A stretch of DNA of 64,000 bases from contig NZ_CP031030.1 of NCBI RefSeq assembly GCF_003711225.1, positions 4,092,001-4,156,000 on the forward strand, given 5' to 3'. Source of the stretch: Runella sp. SP2. Its GTDB lineage: Bacteria > Bacteroidota > Bacteroidia > Cytophagales > Spirosomataceae. Shown here in pieces: positions 41,100-49,721 of the stretch. Both the position numbers and the translations under genes were made by a program. Positions within the stretch are counted from its first letter, which is position 1. The number at the start of each line of letters is the position of its first letter. The notes under the pieces were generated by a model, which was not told where the DNA came from, searched no databases, and was given only the letters and a program-made list of their open reading frames with translations.

Positions 41100-42512
41100 A
41101 TGCAACCCCTCGATACACACCCCGACTTCGACGAATCGTTCCGCGATAGTTTTGCGGCTGTCGATGATACCACTGGGAAAAGAAACTGGTTTTACCCTCA
41201 AAAACCAACTGGAAAATGGCATAACCGCCGCGTTTGGTTTACCATTTTTCAGCTCACTGTAATGTTTGCCTTGCCGTTTATCAAAGTAAATGGCCAACCC
41301 CTCTTCTTGTTCAACATCCTAGAGCGTAAGTTTATCGTTTTCGGAATTTTCATTGGCCCACAAGATTATTGGCTTTTTGGGCTAATGATGATTTCTTTCT
41401 TTGTATTTATTGTACTTTTTACCACCGTTTTTGGGCGAGTTTGGTGCGGATGGGCTTGTCCGCAAACGGTATTTATGGAAATGGTTTTCCGTAAAATCGA
41501 GTACGTCATCGAAGGCGACTGGAAAGCCCAACGTGCCCTTGCCAAAGCGCCTTGGAACAGCGAAAAAATCACCAAAAGAACCCTCAAAGCGGTTATTTTC
41601 TTGGCATTATCGTTTGCAATTGCCAATCTGCTGTTAAGCTACTTTGTGGGTATTGACCGCCTCGAACGCATCATCTTAGAGCCAATATCAGAGCACTTGA
41701 CTTTATTTTTGGGTATCTGCGCTTTTACCCTAGTTTTCTTTTGGAATTTTGCCTGGCTACGCGACCAAGCTTGTACCGTTGTGTGTCCTTACGGACGCTT
41801 GCAAGGGGTATTGCTTGATAAAAACTCAGTCGTGATTGCCTATGATTATAAACGTGGCGAACCGCGTGAAAAACTTCGTAAAGGTGCCGAACGTACCGCT
41901 GGCGATTGTATTAACTGTTTTCAGTGCGTGAATGTATGCCCAACAGGTATCGACATCCGCAACGGTACCCAAATGGAGTGCGTCAATTGCACGGCCTGTA
42001 TCGACGCCTGCGACAACATCATGGAAAAAGTGAACCTGCCCAAAGGCTTGATTCGCTACGACTCGGAAAACAATATTTCTGCGGGTAAAAGTAAACTCAT
42101 TACCACCCGTACCATTGCTTACGCAGTCGTATTGACGGCGCTTTGGGTGGGTCTAGGCTATGCTATTTTTACCCGAAACGACACCGAAACAACGCTTTTG
42201 CGCGCTCCAGGTTCTCGATTCATCGAAAACCCCGACGGTACCATTAGCAATCTTTATACCTTCAAATTGTTTAATAAAACCAATCATCCCATCCAGCCTG
42301 AGATGAAGTTGTTGTTCCCCAAAGGCACCTTAAAATTTGCGGGAATCCCTAACCTCAACCTCGAAGCCGCAGGAATGGTCGAAGGTTCGGTATTTATTAC
42401 CATTCCAAAATCCGAACTCTCCAAACGCCGCACCGACGTTTCCTTGGGAATCTACGCCGACGGCAAGCAGTTGGAAGAATTTAAAACAACGTTCATTGCA
42501 CCAGAAGAATAA
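41100..42512 (+). CDS. ccoG: CcoG-type ferredoxin-like oxidase assembly protein
   Basis: 470 residues. Five or so membrane helices in the first two thirds and a polyferredoxin segment: CVVCPYGRLQGVL, then DCINCFQCVNVCPTGIDIR and ECVNCTACIDACD, the paired 4Fe-4S binding motifs of the FixG/RdxA family. The C-terminal Ig-like domain (IFTRNDTETTLLRAPGS onward) is periplasmic. CcoG supports cbb3 maturation as a copper reductase; the cysteines in the membrane part fit this. Confidence 0.95.
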   Translation: MQPLDTHPDFDESFRDSFAAVDDTTGKRNWFYPQKPTGKWHNRRVWFTIFQLTVMFALPFIKVNGQPLFLFNILERKFIVFGIFIGPQDYWLFGLMMISFFVFIVLFTTVFGRVWCGWACPQTVFMEMVFRKIEYVIEGDWKAQRALAKAPWNSEKITKRTLKAVIFLALSFAIANLLLSYFVGIDRLERIILEPISEHLTLFLGICAFTLVFFWNFAWLRDQACTVVCPYGRLQGVLLDKNSVVIAYDYKRGEPREKLRKGAERTAGDCINCFQCVNVCPTGIDIRNGTQMECVNCTACIDACDNIMEKVNLPKGLIRYDSENNISAGKSKLITTRTIAYAVVLTALWVGLGYAIFTRNDTETTLLRAPGSRFIENPDGTISNLYTFKLFNKTNHPIQPEMKLLFPKGTLKFAGIPNLNLEAAGMVEGSVFITIPKSELSKRRTDVSLGIYADGKQLEEFKTTFIAPEE

Positions 42513-42523
42513 ACATTACAATT

Positions 42524-42958
42524 ATGAAACTATCTTGGGGAACGGGCATTTGGGCATTTTATGGCTTATTTGTCTTAATGATATTAGCGATGGTCGGAAT
42601 GAGCATCGTCCAAAAAATTGACCTCGTCACCGACAATTATTACGAGGAAGAAGTAAAGTTTCAGGGCAAAATTGATAAAATCAACCGCGCCAAACAACTA
42701 ACTACTCCCCTATCTTGGGAAGTAACCGACGCAGGCATTCGGATTCATTATCCTACTGAATTAAAAGGCATTAGCGGAAAAATTAACCTTTATTGTCCTG
42801 CCGACAATCGGAAAGATATGTCAATGCCAATACAGGTTGGAACCGACGGTACGCAGTTTATTCCGAGTCAGAAGATTCATACGGGTCGCTACCAACTCCA
42901 AATCGACTGGCAAGCCAACGGCATCGGATACTGGAACGAAGGAACACTCAATATTTAA
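42524..42958 (+). CDS. ccoH: FixH/CcoH-like cbb3 assembly protein
   Basis: 144 residues, one N-terminal membrane helix (WAFYGLFVLMILAMVGMSI) and a periplasmic beta domain with DNYYEEEVKFQGKI, the FixH signature region. FixH/CcoH stabilises the assembling oxidase. It starts 12 bases after ccoG. A REP-like palindrome follows its stop at 42967. Confidence 0.88.
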   Translation: MKLSWGTGIWAFYGLFVLMILAMVGMSIVQKIDLVTDNYYEEEVKFQGKIDKINRAKQLTTPLSWEVTDAGIRIHYPTELKGISGKINLYCPADNRKDMSMPIQVGTDGTQFIPSQKIHTGRYQLQIDWQANGIGYWNEGTLNI

Positions 42959-42966
42959 GGGTGGCA

Positions 42967-42984
42967 AGGGTTGCTCACAACCCT
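42967..42984. repeat. REP-like palindrome, single copy C
   Basis: AGGGTTGCTCACAACCCT; eight bases after the ccoH stop and 28 bases before the next start. Inside the cco operon, so it may act on the mRNA. Confidence 0.8.
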
Positions 42985-43011
42985 CAACACATAATCTCGA
43001 CATTCAAAACC

Positions 43012-43710
43012 ATGTTTTACCTAGCTTTTTCCCTCGGACTAATGAGCAGCCTACACTGCGTGGGGATGTGTGGGCCGATTGCACTGGCACTCCCCGTACA
43101 CCAACGCTCAAAATGGGGAAAGTTGGGCGGAATTCTGTTGTATAACCTTGGTCGAGCTACTACTTACGCCCTCCTCGGTTTTTTGCTCGGTTTTGTTGGT
43201 AATGCGCTCAATTTGGCAGGACTCCAGCGTAGTTTGTCGATTGGTACAGGAATAATTATGCTGGCCGCCGTGGCGTACTCTTCGCATTGGCTAGACCAAC
43301 TCGGAACACCTTCTTTTCTTCAAAAAAGTGTTCAATGGTTAAAAAAACAATTAGGTACGCTCCTCCATCAACGCAGTTTTAGCTCCCTTTTTATGCTCGG
43401 TACACTCAATGGACTTCTGCCCTGCGGGCTTGTCTATATGGCACTCATTAGCTCCATAGCCACGGGAGGCCCTACCGACGGGGCGCTTTTTATGGCTACC
43501 TTTGGACTTGGTACTCTTCCCGCTATGAGTGCCGTGGCGTTTGTAAAAAATCTTTTTTCTAATTTTCTCCGCAGCCGTGCCCGCCAATGGATGCCTGCTT
43601 TTGTGGCCGTTGTCGCCATCGTGCTCATTCTCCGTGGCTTAGAAGTAACAGGCTGGCCGATTTTAGGTTTAGAAAACCGTGAGATTCCTGTTTGTCATGG
43701 CGGGAGGTAG
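43012..43710 (+). CDS. TauE/SafE-like membrane protein of the cco cluster
   Basis: 232 residues from ATG 43012; a longer frame upstream reads through ccoH in the wrong frame. The first helix contains LGLMSSLHCVGMCGPIALAL with paired Cys, a motif of the sulfite exporter TauE/SafE-related (DsbD-type) proteins that in many Bacteroidota sit with ccoG and ccoH. Five or six membrane segments. It is thought to handle copper or thiols for oxidase assembly. Ends near a hairpin at 43762. Confidence 0.85.
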   Translation: MFYLAFSLGLMSSLHCVGMCGPIALALPVHQRSKWGKLGGILLYNLGRATTYALLGFLLGFVGNALNLAGLQRSLSIGTGIIMLAAVAYSSHWLDQLGTPSFLQKSVQWLKKQLGTLLHQRSFSSLFMLGTLNGLLPCGLVYMALISSIATGGPTDGALFMATFGLGTLPAMSAVAFVKNLFSNFLRSRARQWMPAFVAVVAIVLILRGLEVTGWPILGLENREIPVCHGGR

Positions 43711-43761
43711 GTTTGTTTTCATATCTTTTGCTACAAACGTTATGCCTCTCCGAGGCTAATC

Positions 43762-43788
43762 TTTAATCGTTTCACTGAAACGATTAAA
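43762..43788. terminator. hairpin after the cco operon
   Basis: TTTAATCGTTTC, loop ACT, GAAACGATTAAA: a 12-base perfect stem 52 bases past the TauE/SafE-like stop, before the hemN promoter. Confidence 0.6.
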
Positions 43789-43841
43789 AGCGTTTTCGCC
43801 TATTTTAATAAAAACAGCCATTGACATTTTTCCAATCAGCC

Positions 43842-43884
43842 TGACCAATGTCATATTTTACTTTTCCAATAGCTTGCATTTTTG
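43842..43884 (+). promoter_or_regulatory. TGAC-N4-GTCA site and -7 element of the hemN promoter
   Basis: TGACCAATGTCA at 43842-43853 and -7 element CATTTTTG at 43877-43884; the -7 element begins 29.5 bases after the palindrome centre, as at ccoI. Both are inside TTGCATTTTTG words. Start codon 43903. Confidence 0.75.
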
Positions 43885-43902
43885 GTAAAACACCTATTTA
43901 CC

Positions 43903-45264
43903 ATGAACACGCAACTACTTCAGAAATACAACGTGCCTGGGCCTCGCTACACCAGTTACCCGACAGTGCCTTATTGGGACAAAACCCCACTTACCGAAAC
44001 CCGTTGGAAAGACTTGGTAAAAGATATATTTGAAATCAGCAATACGTCCGAAGGAATTAGCCTCTATATTCACTTGCCGTACTGCGAAAGTTTATGCACC
44101 TACTGTGGCTGCAATACTCGCATTACGGTCAATCACAAAGTAGAACAACCGTACATTGCAGCCGTCTTGAAAGAATGGCAGCTTTATCTTGATTTTCTAC
44201 CCAATCGCCCCCAAATCCGTGAGTTACACTTAGGAGGAGGAACGCCCACATTTTTTAGCCCTGAAAATCTCCGAACGCTGATTTCGGGTTTGTTTGAAAA
44301 AGCCGACATCCATCCTAACCACGAATTTGGGTTTGAAGCGCACCCAGCTAGTACTACCGACGCGCACCTCCAAACGTTGTTTGAACTAGGTTTTCGTCGG
44401 ATTAGCATTGGGGTTCAAGATTTCAATCCCGTTATTCTTGACCTCATTAATCGCCCTCAAACGTACGAACAAGTCAAACATGTAACCGAAAAGGCGCGTG
44501 AAATTGGTTATACGTCGGTTAACTATGATTTGGTTTATGGTTTACCACGGCAGCAAGTAGAAGGAATGACCCAAACCATCGGAGAAGTGATTCAGCTTCG
44601 TCCCGACCGCATTGCGCTTTACAGCTACGCCCACGTACCTTGGGTAAAACCAGGTCAACGCAAATTTACCGAAGCCGACTTACCAGATGCCGCCAAAAAA
44701 TTAGCGATTTATGAAGCCTGTCGTAATGCCTTAGAGTCAGTGGGGTATCACGACATCGGGATGGATCACTTTTCACTCAAAACAGATACACTTTATCAGG
44801 CCCTTGAAGATAAAAAACTCCACCGCAATTTTATGGGCTATACCACCACCCAGACGCGTTTGCTGGTGGGCTTGGGCGTGTCGGCCATCGGGGATTGTTG
44901 GTGGGGCTACGGTCAAAACGAAAAAACGGTCGAGAAATACTACGAACGCCTCAACGCAAACGAGTTACCGATTTTCAGAGGCCATGTTCTGACGCGGGAG
45001 GATTTGATTCTACGACGTCATATTTTGCAGTTGATGTGTCATTTTGAAACCACTTGGTTCGATTCCAAAGACCAATGCCAAGCGCTTTACGAAGCCCTTG
45101 CCCGACTGGAAGAACCCGAAAAAGATGGCCTTGTTAGCATCGAGCCCTATCACCTCAAAGTAACGCCCGAAGGCCGCTCTTTCATCCGTAATATCAGTAT
45201 GGCATTTGACGCGCGTTTGTGGGGCGATATACCACAAACAGCCATTTTTAGCCAAACATTTTAA
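43903..45264 (+). CDS. hemN: oxygen-independent coproporphyrinogen III oxidase
   Basis: 453 residues from ATG 43903. Radical SAM cluster motif YCESLCTYCGC (CxxxCxxC plus an extra Cys), followed by GGGTPTFF and the HemN-type N-terminal trip-wire PGPRYTSYPTVPYW. It makes protoporphyrinogen IX without oxygen and is thus needed when oxygen is low. Its own promoter has the TGAC site. It is 39 bases ahead of the histidine kinase gene on the same strand. Confidence 0.95.
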   Translation: MNTQLLQKYNVPGPRYTSYPTVPYWDKTPLTETRWKDLVKDIFEISNTSEGISLYIHLPYCESLCTYCGCNTRITVNHKVEQPYIAAVLKEWQLYLDFLPNRPQIRELHLGGGTPTFFSPENLRTLISGLFEKADIHPNHEFGFEAHPASTTDAHLQTLFELGFRRISIGVQDFNPVILDLINRPQTYEQVKHVTEKAREIGYTSVNYDLVYGLPRQQVEGMTQTIGEVIQLRPDRIALYSYAHVPWVKPGQRKFTEADLPDAAKKLAIYEACRNALESVGYHDIGMDHFSLKTDTLYQALEDKKLHRNFMGYTTTQTRLLVGLGVSAIGDCWWGYGQNEKTVEKYYERLNANELPIFRGHVLTREDLILRRHILQLMCHFETTWFDSKDQCQALYEALARLEEPEKDGLVSIEPYHLKVTPEGRSFIRNISMAFDARLWGDIPQTAIFSQTF

Positions 45265-45303
45265 AATTCTTTTGGAAAAATCACCGTAACCTCCGTATTT
45301 GGT

Positions 45304-46545
45304 ATGTTAGAAATATTCATTCAGCAAACCCAAGCGATGAGAAGACACGTCGAAATGTTAGATGCACTCTTTAAAAGTGCAACGGAGGGAATTATTGTCG
45401 TGGATTCGTGGGGAGCTATACAGTTGGTCAACCCCAAAGCCGAAGAATTATTTGGCTACGATGAAGACGAGTTGATTGGTAAGAAAATAGAAATTCTTAT
45501 TCCTCAACGATATGCCCGCAATCACGTAGATCACCGCATGAATTACTCCCAGCATCCCAAGGCAAGGAACATGGGGAGAAACCTAGACCTCAATGCCAAG
45601 CGTAAAGATAATTCGGAGTTTCCTGTCGAAATCAGTTTAAGTCCGTTTGCCACCAGCGATGGCGAATACATTGTAAGTTTTATTATCGACATTTCGCTGC
45701 GCAAAAAACAAGAGGAGGCATTGCTAGAAGCACACCGCCAAATCCAAAGCCTTAACGCCGACTTGGAAGAGCGCGTGCAGCAACGCACCCGTGAACTGGC
45801 ACATGCGCTAGAGGAGATTGAGCAGTCGAAACAGGAAGTGATGCGGGCGCTGGAGAAAGAGCGCCAACTCAACGACATGAAGACGAAATTTGTGACGATT
45901 GCCTCGCACGAATTCCGTACGCCATTGGCGACTATTCTCTCTTCTGCGTCTTTGATTGGACGTTATACGCACGCTGAAGAAGACGAAAAACGTCAAAAAC
46001 ACGTCCAACGTATCAAATCCACGGTAACAAACTTGACCGAGATTTTAAACGACTTTTTGTCGCTCGGCAAACTCGAAGAAGGACAAATCCGCAACGTGCC
46101 GATTGTGTTTCCTGTTACTGATTTTTGCAAAGAATTGGTGGACGAACTCAAATCAGTTTGCAAAGAAAACCAGCAGATTATATACACCCACGAAGGTGAT
46201 TCTGAAGTGTGTGTCGATCGTCATTTGCTCAAAAATGTACTCATCAATTTGCTTTCAAACGCCTCCAAATATTCGGACGCGGGCAAGCAAATTTTCTTAC
46301 GTTCATCTAAAAAAGAAAAAACCGTTCGCTTTGAAGTACAAGACCAAGGCATTGGGATTCCCGAACAAGACCAAGCGTATGTGTTTGACCGCTTTTTCCG
46401 CGCACACAACTCTGGGACGATACAAGGAACTGGCCTTGGGCTAAACATTGTAAAAAAATACATTCAGTTGATGCAAGGCGAAATCCAGCTTACGAGTCAA
46501 CTGAATCAAGGAACGACGGTGTCTCTCGACCTTCCGAATTGTTAG
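45304..46545 (+). CDS. soluble PAS-type histidine kinase
   Basis: 413 residues with no membrane segment. PAS domain residues about 20-130 (TEGIIVVDSWGAIQLVNPKA, GYDEDELIGK, then the FixL-like RYARNHVDHRMNY), a coiled coil 135-190, phosphoacceptor His202 in ASHEFRTPL and the ATP-binding region with N-box NLLSNASKYS, DQGIGIP and GTGLGL. His74 aligns with the heme-ligating His200 of Bradyrhizobium FixL, but the Arg220 equivalent is Leu, so heme binding is a guess. Stops four bases before the REC-CRP gene and follows hemN, so it belongs to one operon. Confidence 0.9.
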   Translation: MLEIFIQQTQAMRRHVEMLDALFKSATEGIIVVDSWGAIQLVNPKAEELFGYDEDELIGKKIEILIPQRYARNHVDHRMNYSQHPKARNMGRNLDLNAKRKDNSEFPVEISLSPFATSDGEYIVSFIIDISLRKKQEEALLEAHRQIQSLNADLEERVQQRTRELAHALEEIEQSKQEVMRALEKERQLNDMKTKFVTIASHEFRTPLATILSSASLIGRYTHAEEDEKRQKHVQRIKSTVTNLTEILNDFLSLGKLEEGQIRNVPIVFPVTDFCKELVDELKSVCKENQQIIYTHEGDSEVCVDRHLLKNVLINLLSNASKYSDAGKQIFLRSSKKEKTVRFEVQDQGIGIPEQDQAYVFDRFFRAHNSGTIQGTGLGLNIVKKYIQLMQGEIQLTSQLNQGTTVSLDLPNC

Positions 46546-46549
46546 CCAC

Positions 46550-47608
46550 ATGAAGACCATTCTACTGATAGAAGACAATCCCGACATGCGGGAGAATACG
46601 ACCGAAATTTTGGAGTTAGCACACTACAATGTACTAACGGCAGAAAACGGCAAGAAAGGCATTAAAATCGCTCAAGAACAGCAGCCTGACCTGATTATTT
46701 GCGACATCATGATGCCCGAACTCGACGGCTACGGGGTGTTGCATTTGCTCAGTAAAGAAGCTGAAACGGCCAGTATTCCCTTTATTTTCTTAACGGCCAA
46801 AGCGGAAAAAGCCGATTACCGCAAAGGAATGACCCTTGGGGCAGACGATTATTTGACCAAACCTTACGACGACGTAGAGCTGCTCAGTGCGGTAGAAACG
46901 CGCTTGCGTAAAAACGATTTGCTCAAAACAGAGTATTCACGTACAGAAGAAGGTCTGACGCAGTTTTTGAACGAAGTAAAATCGTTTGAATCGCTCAAAA
47001 AACTGTCAGAAAACAAAAAAACGAAGCTCTATAAAAAGCGCGAAACGGTGTATTCGGAGGGAAGTTATCCCAATGCCGTTTATTTCTTAAAAAGTGGAAA
47101 AATCAAAAACTCAAAGACCAATGAGTTTGGGAAAGAATACATTGTAGAGCTTCACAAACCTGGCGATTTTTTTGGGTATTTAGATTTATTGGAAAACACG
47201 CCCTACCAAGAATCGGCCGTGTCGCTGCAAGACAGTGAAGTGGTTATCATTCCCAAAGATGAATTTAATAGCCTTCTCTACAACAACCGCGACGTAGCCA
47301 CGAAGTTCATCAAAATGCTTTCCAATGAAGTGCGCGAGCGGGAAGAGCGATTGCTGAAACTTGCCTACAACTCCGTACGAAAACGCGTAGCCGAAGCGCT
47401 GATAATGCTAGCCAATCGCTACCAAGAAGATAAAACAAAGCCTTTTGCCATTGCCATCACCCGCGAAGATTTAGCGAGTATCGTGGGCACCGCGACCGAA
47501 ACGGTTATTCGCACCCTTTCTGATTTCAAAGACGAACATCTTCTCGAAATGAAAGGAAGCCTGATTACGGTACTCGATTATGAGAAACTATCTCGAATGA
47601 AGAATTAA
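46550..47608 (+). CDS. response regulator fused to a CRP-type DNA-binding module
   Basis: 352 residues. Receiver domain 1-120 with phosphoacceptor Asp52 (LIICDIMMPELDG), Thr and Lys in IFLTAK and LTKPYDD. Residues about 150-270 form a cyclic-nucleotide-binding type beta-roll (RETVYSEGSYPNAVYFLKSG, HKPGDFFGYLDLL) and residues 290-345 a Crp helix-turn-helix (ITREDLASIVGTATETVIRT, LSDFK). This is a REC plus CRP fusion, the roles of FixJ and FixK joined in one chain. The likely phosphodonor is the kinase encoded four bases upstream; likely sites are the TGAC-N4-GTCA palindromes of the cco and hemN promoters. Confidence 0.92.
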   Translation: MKTILLIEDNPDMRENTTEILELAHYNVLTAENGKKGIKIAQEQQPDLIICDIMMPELDGYGVLHLLSKEAETASIPFIFLTAKAEKADYRKGMTLGADDYLTKPYDDVELLSAVETRLRKNDLLKTEYSRTEEGLTQFLNEVKSFESLKKLSENKKTKLYKKRETVYSEGSYPNAVYFLKSGKIKNSKTNEFGKEYIVELHKPGDFFGYLDLLENTPYQESAVSLQDSEVVIIPKDEFNSLLYNNRDVATKFIKMLSNEVREREERLLKLAYNSVRKRVAEALIMLANRYQEDKTKPFAIAITREDLASIVGTATETVIRTLSDFKDEHLLEMKGSLITVLDYEKLSRMKN

Positions 47609-47655
47609 TAGTGCCGTGATGAGGGTTGTGGTAAGGGTTGCTCACGAAGTGATGA

Positions 47656-47671
47656 GGGTTTCTCAAAACCC
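47656..47671. repeat. REP-like palindrome, variant copy D
   Basis: GGGTTTCTCAAAACCC, with the inner stem pair G-C changed to T-A and loop CTCA kept; a broken second copy lies at about 47632. Confidence 0.6.
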
Positions 47672-47702
47672 GACGAAACGACGAGTATATGCTGAGATGA
47701 GA

Positions 47703-47734
47703 CCCTCCAAGTTTTCAAAACTTGGAGGGCCTTT
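47703..47734. terminator. bidirectional terminator
   Basis: CCCTCCAAGTTTT, loop C, AAAACTTGGAGGG (47703-47729) then CCTTTGTTTT. Between the convergent REC-CRP and ABC-F genes. Confidence 0.75.
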
Positions 47735-47741
47735 GTTTTAA

Positions 47742-49655
47742 CTACCCCAACTCCTCCATTTCCATCATGGCATTTTCCCACGCGTCGGTGGTCGCCGCAA
47801 TTTTTTGCTGGACTTCGGTGTATTTTCTATTCACTTCGGCCAATTTCGCCGCATCACTGTAAATGGCAGTGTCAGCCAACTGTGCTTCCGCTTCTTTCTT
47901 ACGTTTTTCCAACTCGTCGATTTCTTGTTCGAGTTGGGTGATTTTTTTCTGAAGCGTCTTTTGCTGGTGCGACGAGCCCGAAGACGTATTCTTCGTAGGC
48001 ACAGGCGCCGAGCGTTGCGGTACTACCACAGTTTCCGCAGGGACTGCTACCACTTCTTCTTGGCGTTCTTCTTGCCACCACTCGTACTCTTGGTAGGTAC
48101 CAGGGTATTCTTTCACTTCTTTTTCTTCGATGTACCAAATTTTCTCCGCAATGGCTTCCACAAAGAAACGGTCGTGAGAAACCACCACAAACGACCCTTC
48201 GTACTGACGAAGCGCCTGAATGAGGATATTCACCGACTGCATATCCAAGTGGTTGGTAGGCTCATCGAGCAACAAGAAATTGGCTTGAGACACCAACACT
48301 TTTGCCAACGCAACCCGCGATTTCTCCCCTCCCGATAACACCTTAATTTTCTTAAAAACATCGTCACCCGTAAACAAAAAGCACCCCAAAATCGTCCGAC
48401 ATTCGGTTTCGGTTTTGGTCGGATTGGCGTATTTTAATTCTTCTAAAATCGTATGTTCTATATTAAGCGACTCCAACTGGTGCTGGGCATAAAAGGTAAA
48501 GAGCACATTATGACCCAGTCGCCGCTCCCCTTCGACAGGCTCGGTGCCTGCAATGACCCTCAACAACGTGGATTTTCCTTTACCATTGGCCCCGATAAGC
48601 GCAATTTTGTCGCCGCGCTCCATCGTTATATTGGTATGTTTCAGGATTTCCTTTTCGCCGTATGCTTTCGAAACATCCTCCAATTGAAGCACATGACGGC
48701 CTGGCTGGGTCGTAAATTGGAAACGAAAATGCACCTTGGCATTTTCATCCACTACAGCCTCCACCCGATCCATTCGTTCCAACATTTTGGCGCGGCTTTG
48801 GGCTTGTTTTGCTTTGGTTGCTTTGGCCTTAAAGCGCTCAATAAAGCGCTCCGTTTGGCGGATTTTAGCCTGTTGGTTTTCGTAAGCTCCTTTTTGAATC
48901 TCGTTACGAAGGGCTTTTTCTTCGAGATAAAATGAATAATTCCCGCCGTAATAGTTTAACTTTTGGTTGCTTACTTCCACCATTGTATCGCAGACATTGT
49001 CCAAAAACTCACGGTCGTGCGAGACCACAATCACCGCATTTTCGTAGCTCTGAACATACTTTTCCACCCACTGAATCGAAGGCAAGTCCAAGTGGTTGGT
49101 AGGCTCATCGAGCATGAGCAAAGAAGGTTTTTGTAACAGCAACTTGGCCAGCATCACGCGCATTCGCCAACCTCCCGAAAACTGCCGCAGCGGTTTTTGT
49201 AAGTCACTTGTCGAAAAACCAAGTCCTTCCAAAATCTCCTCAGCTTTCGACTGAATGGTATAGCCGTCCAATGCCTCAAACTCCTCTTGCAGGCGCGCAA
49301 GTCGATCCACCAGTTTATCTTCGTAATTGGTTTCCATTTGATGAATTACTTCATCTATCTGGCGTTGAAGCACCAATTGGCGCTCAAAGGCTTGCAAAGC
49401 TACCGTCAAAATAGGCTCATCACTTTGGTAAGAGAGCAAATCTTGGTTCAAAAACCCAATGGTACAACCACCTGCTTTTGAGATATTTCCTGCATCGGGC
49501 TGGTAGTTACCCACAATCAAATGCAGCAGGGTGGACTTCCCTGTTCCGTTCAGACCAATAAGGCCAATTTTATCTTTGGGCTTGATATGAAGCGAGGCGT
49601 TTTCGTACAAAGCACGGTCGCCGAGATAATACGAGAGGTTGGTAATCGAAATCAT
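47742..49655 (-). CDS. ABC-F family ATPase (Uup/YdiF type)
   Basis: 637 residues. Two ATP sites: GLNGTGKSTLL and GANGKGKSTLL, LSGG signatures FSGGWRMR and LSGGEKSR, Walker B blocks LLMLDEPTNHLDL and LLLDEPTNHLDM. The linker helices follow the first domain. A C-terminal coiled coil, residues about 550-637 (QKKITQLEQEIDELEKRKK), matches the Uup/YdiF group, which handles the ribosome and, in Uup, DNA. Likely housekeeping, unlike the shorter copy at 17420. The TAACTTTG -7 element ends four bases before the start codon, so the message is nearly leaderless. Confidence 0.9.
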   Translation of the reverse strand: MISITNLSYYLGDRALYENASLHIKPKDKIGLIGLNGTGKSTLLHLIVGNYQPDAGNISKAGGCTIGFLNQDLLSYQSDEPILTVALQAFERQLVLQRQIDEVIHQMETNYEDKLVDRLARLQEEFEALDGYTIQSKAEEILEGLGFSTSDLQKPLRQFSGGWRMRVMLAKLLLQKPSLLMLDEPTNHLDLPSIQWVEKYVQSYENAVIVVSHDREFLDNVCDTMVEVSNQKLNYYGGNYSFYLEEKALRNEIQKGAYENQQAKIRQTERFIERFKAKATKAKQAQSRAKMLERMDRVEAVVDENAKVHFRFQFTTQPGRHVLQLEDVSKAYGEKEILKHTNITMERGDKIALIGANGKGKSTLLRVIAGTEPVEGERRLGHNVLFTFYAQHQLESLNIEHTILEELKYANPTKTETECRTILGCFLFTGDDVFKKIKVLSGGEKSRVALAKVLVSQANFLLLDEPTNHLDMQSVNILIQALRQYEGSFVVVSHDRFFVEAIAEKIWYIEEKEVKEYPGTYQEYEWWQEERQEEVVAVPAETVVVPQRSAPVPTKNTSSGSSHQQKTLQKKITQLEQEIDELEKRKKEAEAQLADTAIYSDAAKLAEVNRKYTEVQQKIAATTDAWENAMMEMEELG

Positions 49656-49659
49656 GCTA

Positions 49660-49696
49660 CAAAGTTAGCGGTTTTCAAGTAAGGTATTTATATTTG
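49660..49696. promoter_or_regulatory. divergent -7 elements between ABC-F and PQQ dehydrogenase genes
   Basis: Minus strand TAACTTTG (49660-49667) only four bases from the ABC-F start codon, and plus strand TATATTTG (49689-49696) 25 bases before ATG 49722. Confidence 0.55.
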
Positions 49697-49721
49697 GGTA
49701 CTACCAAACCGTTTCTAAATC

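Noticed and set aside
45304-46545. Firm assignment of the kinase as a heme-based oxygen sensor
   Set aside because: Only the His position matches FixL; the Arg that reads oxygen is replaced by Leu, so heme binding is left as a hypothesis.
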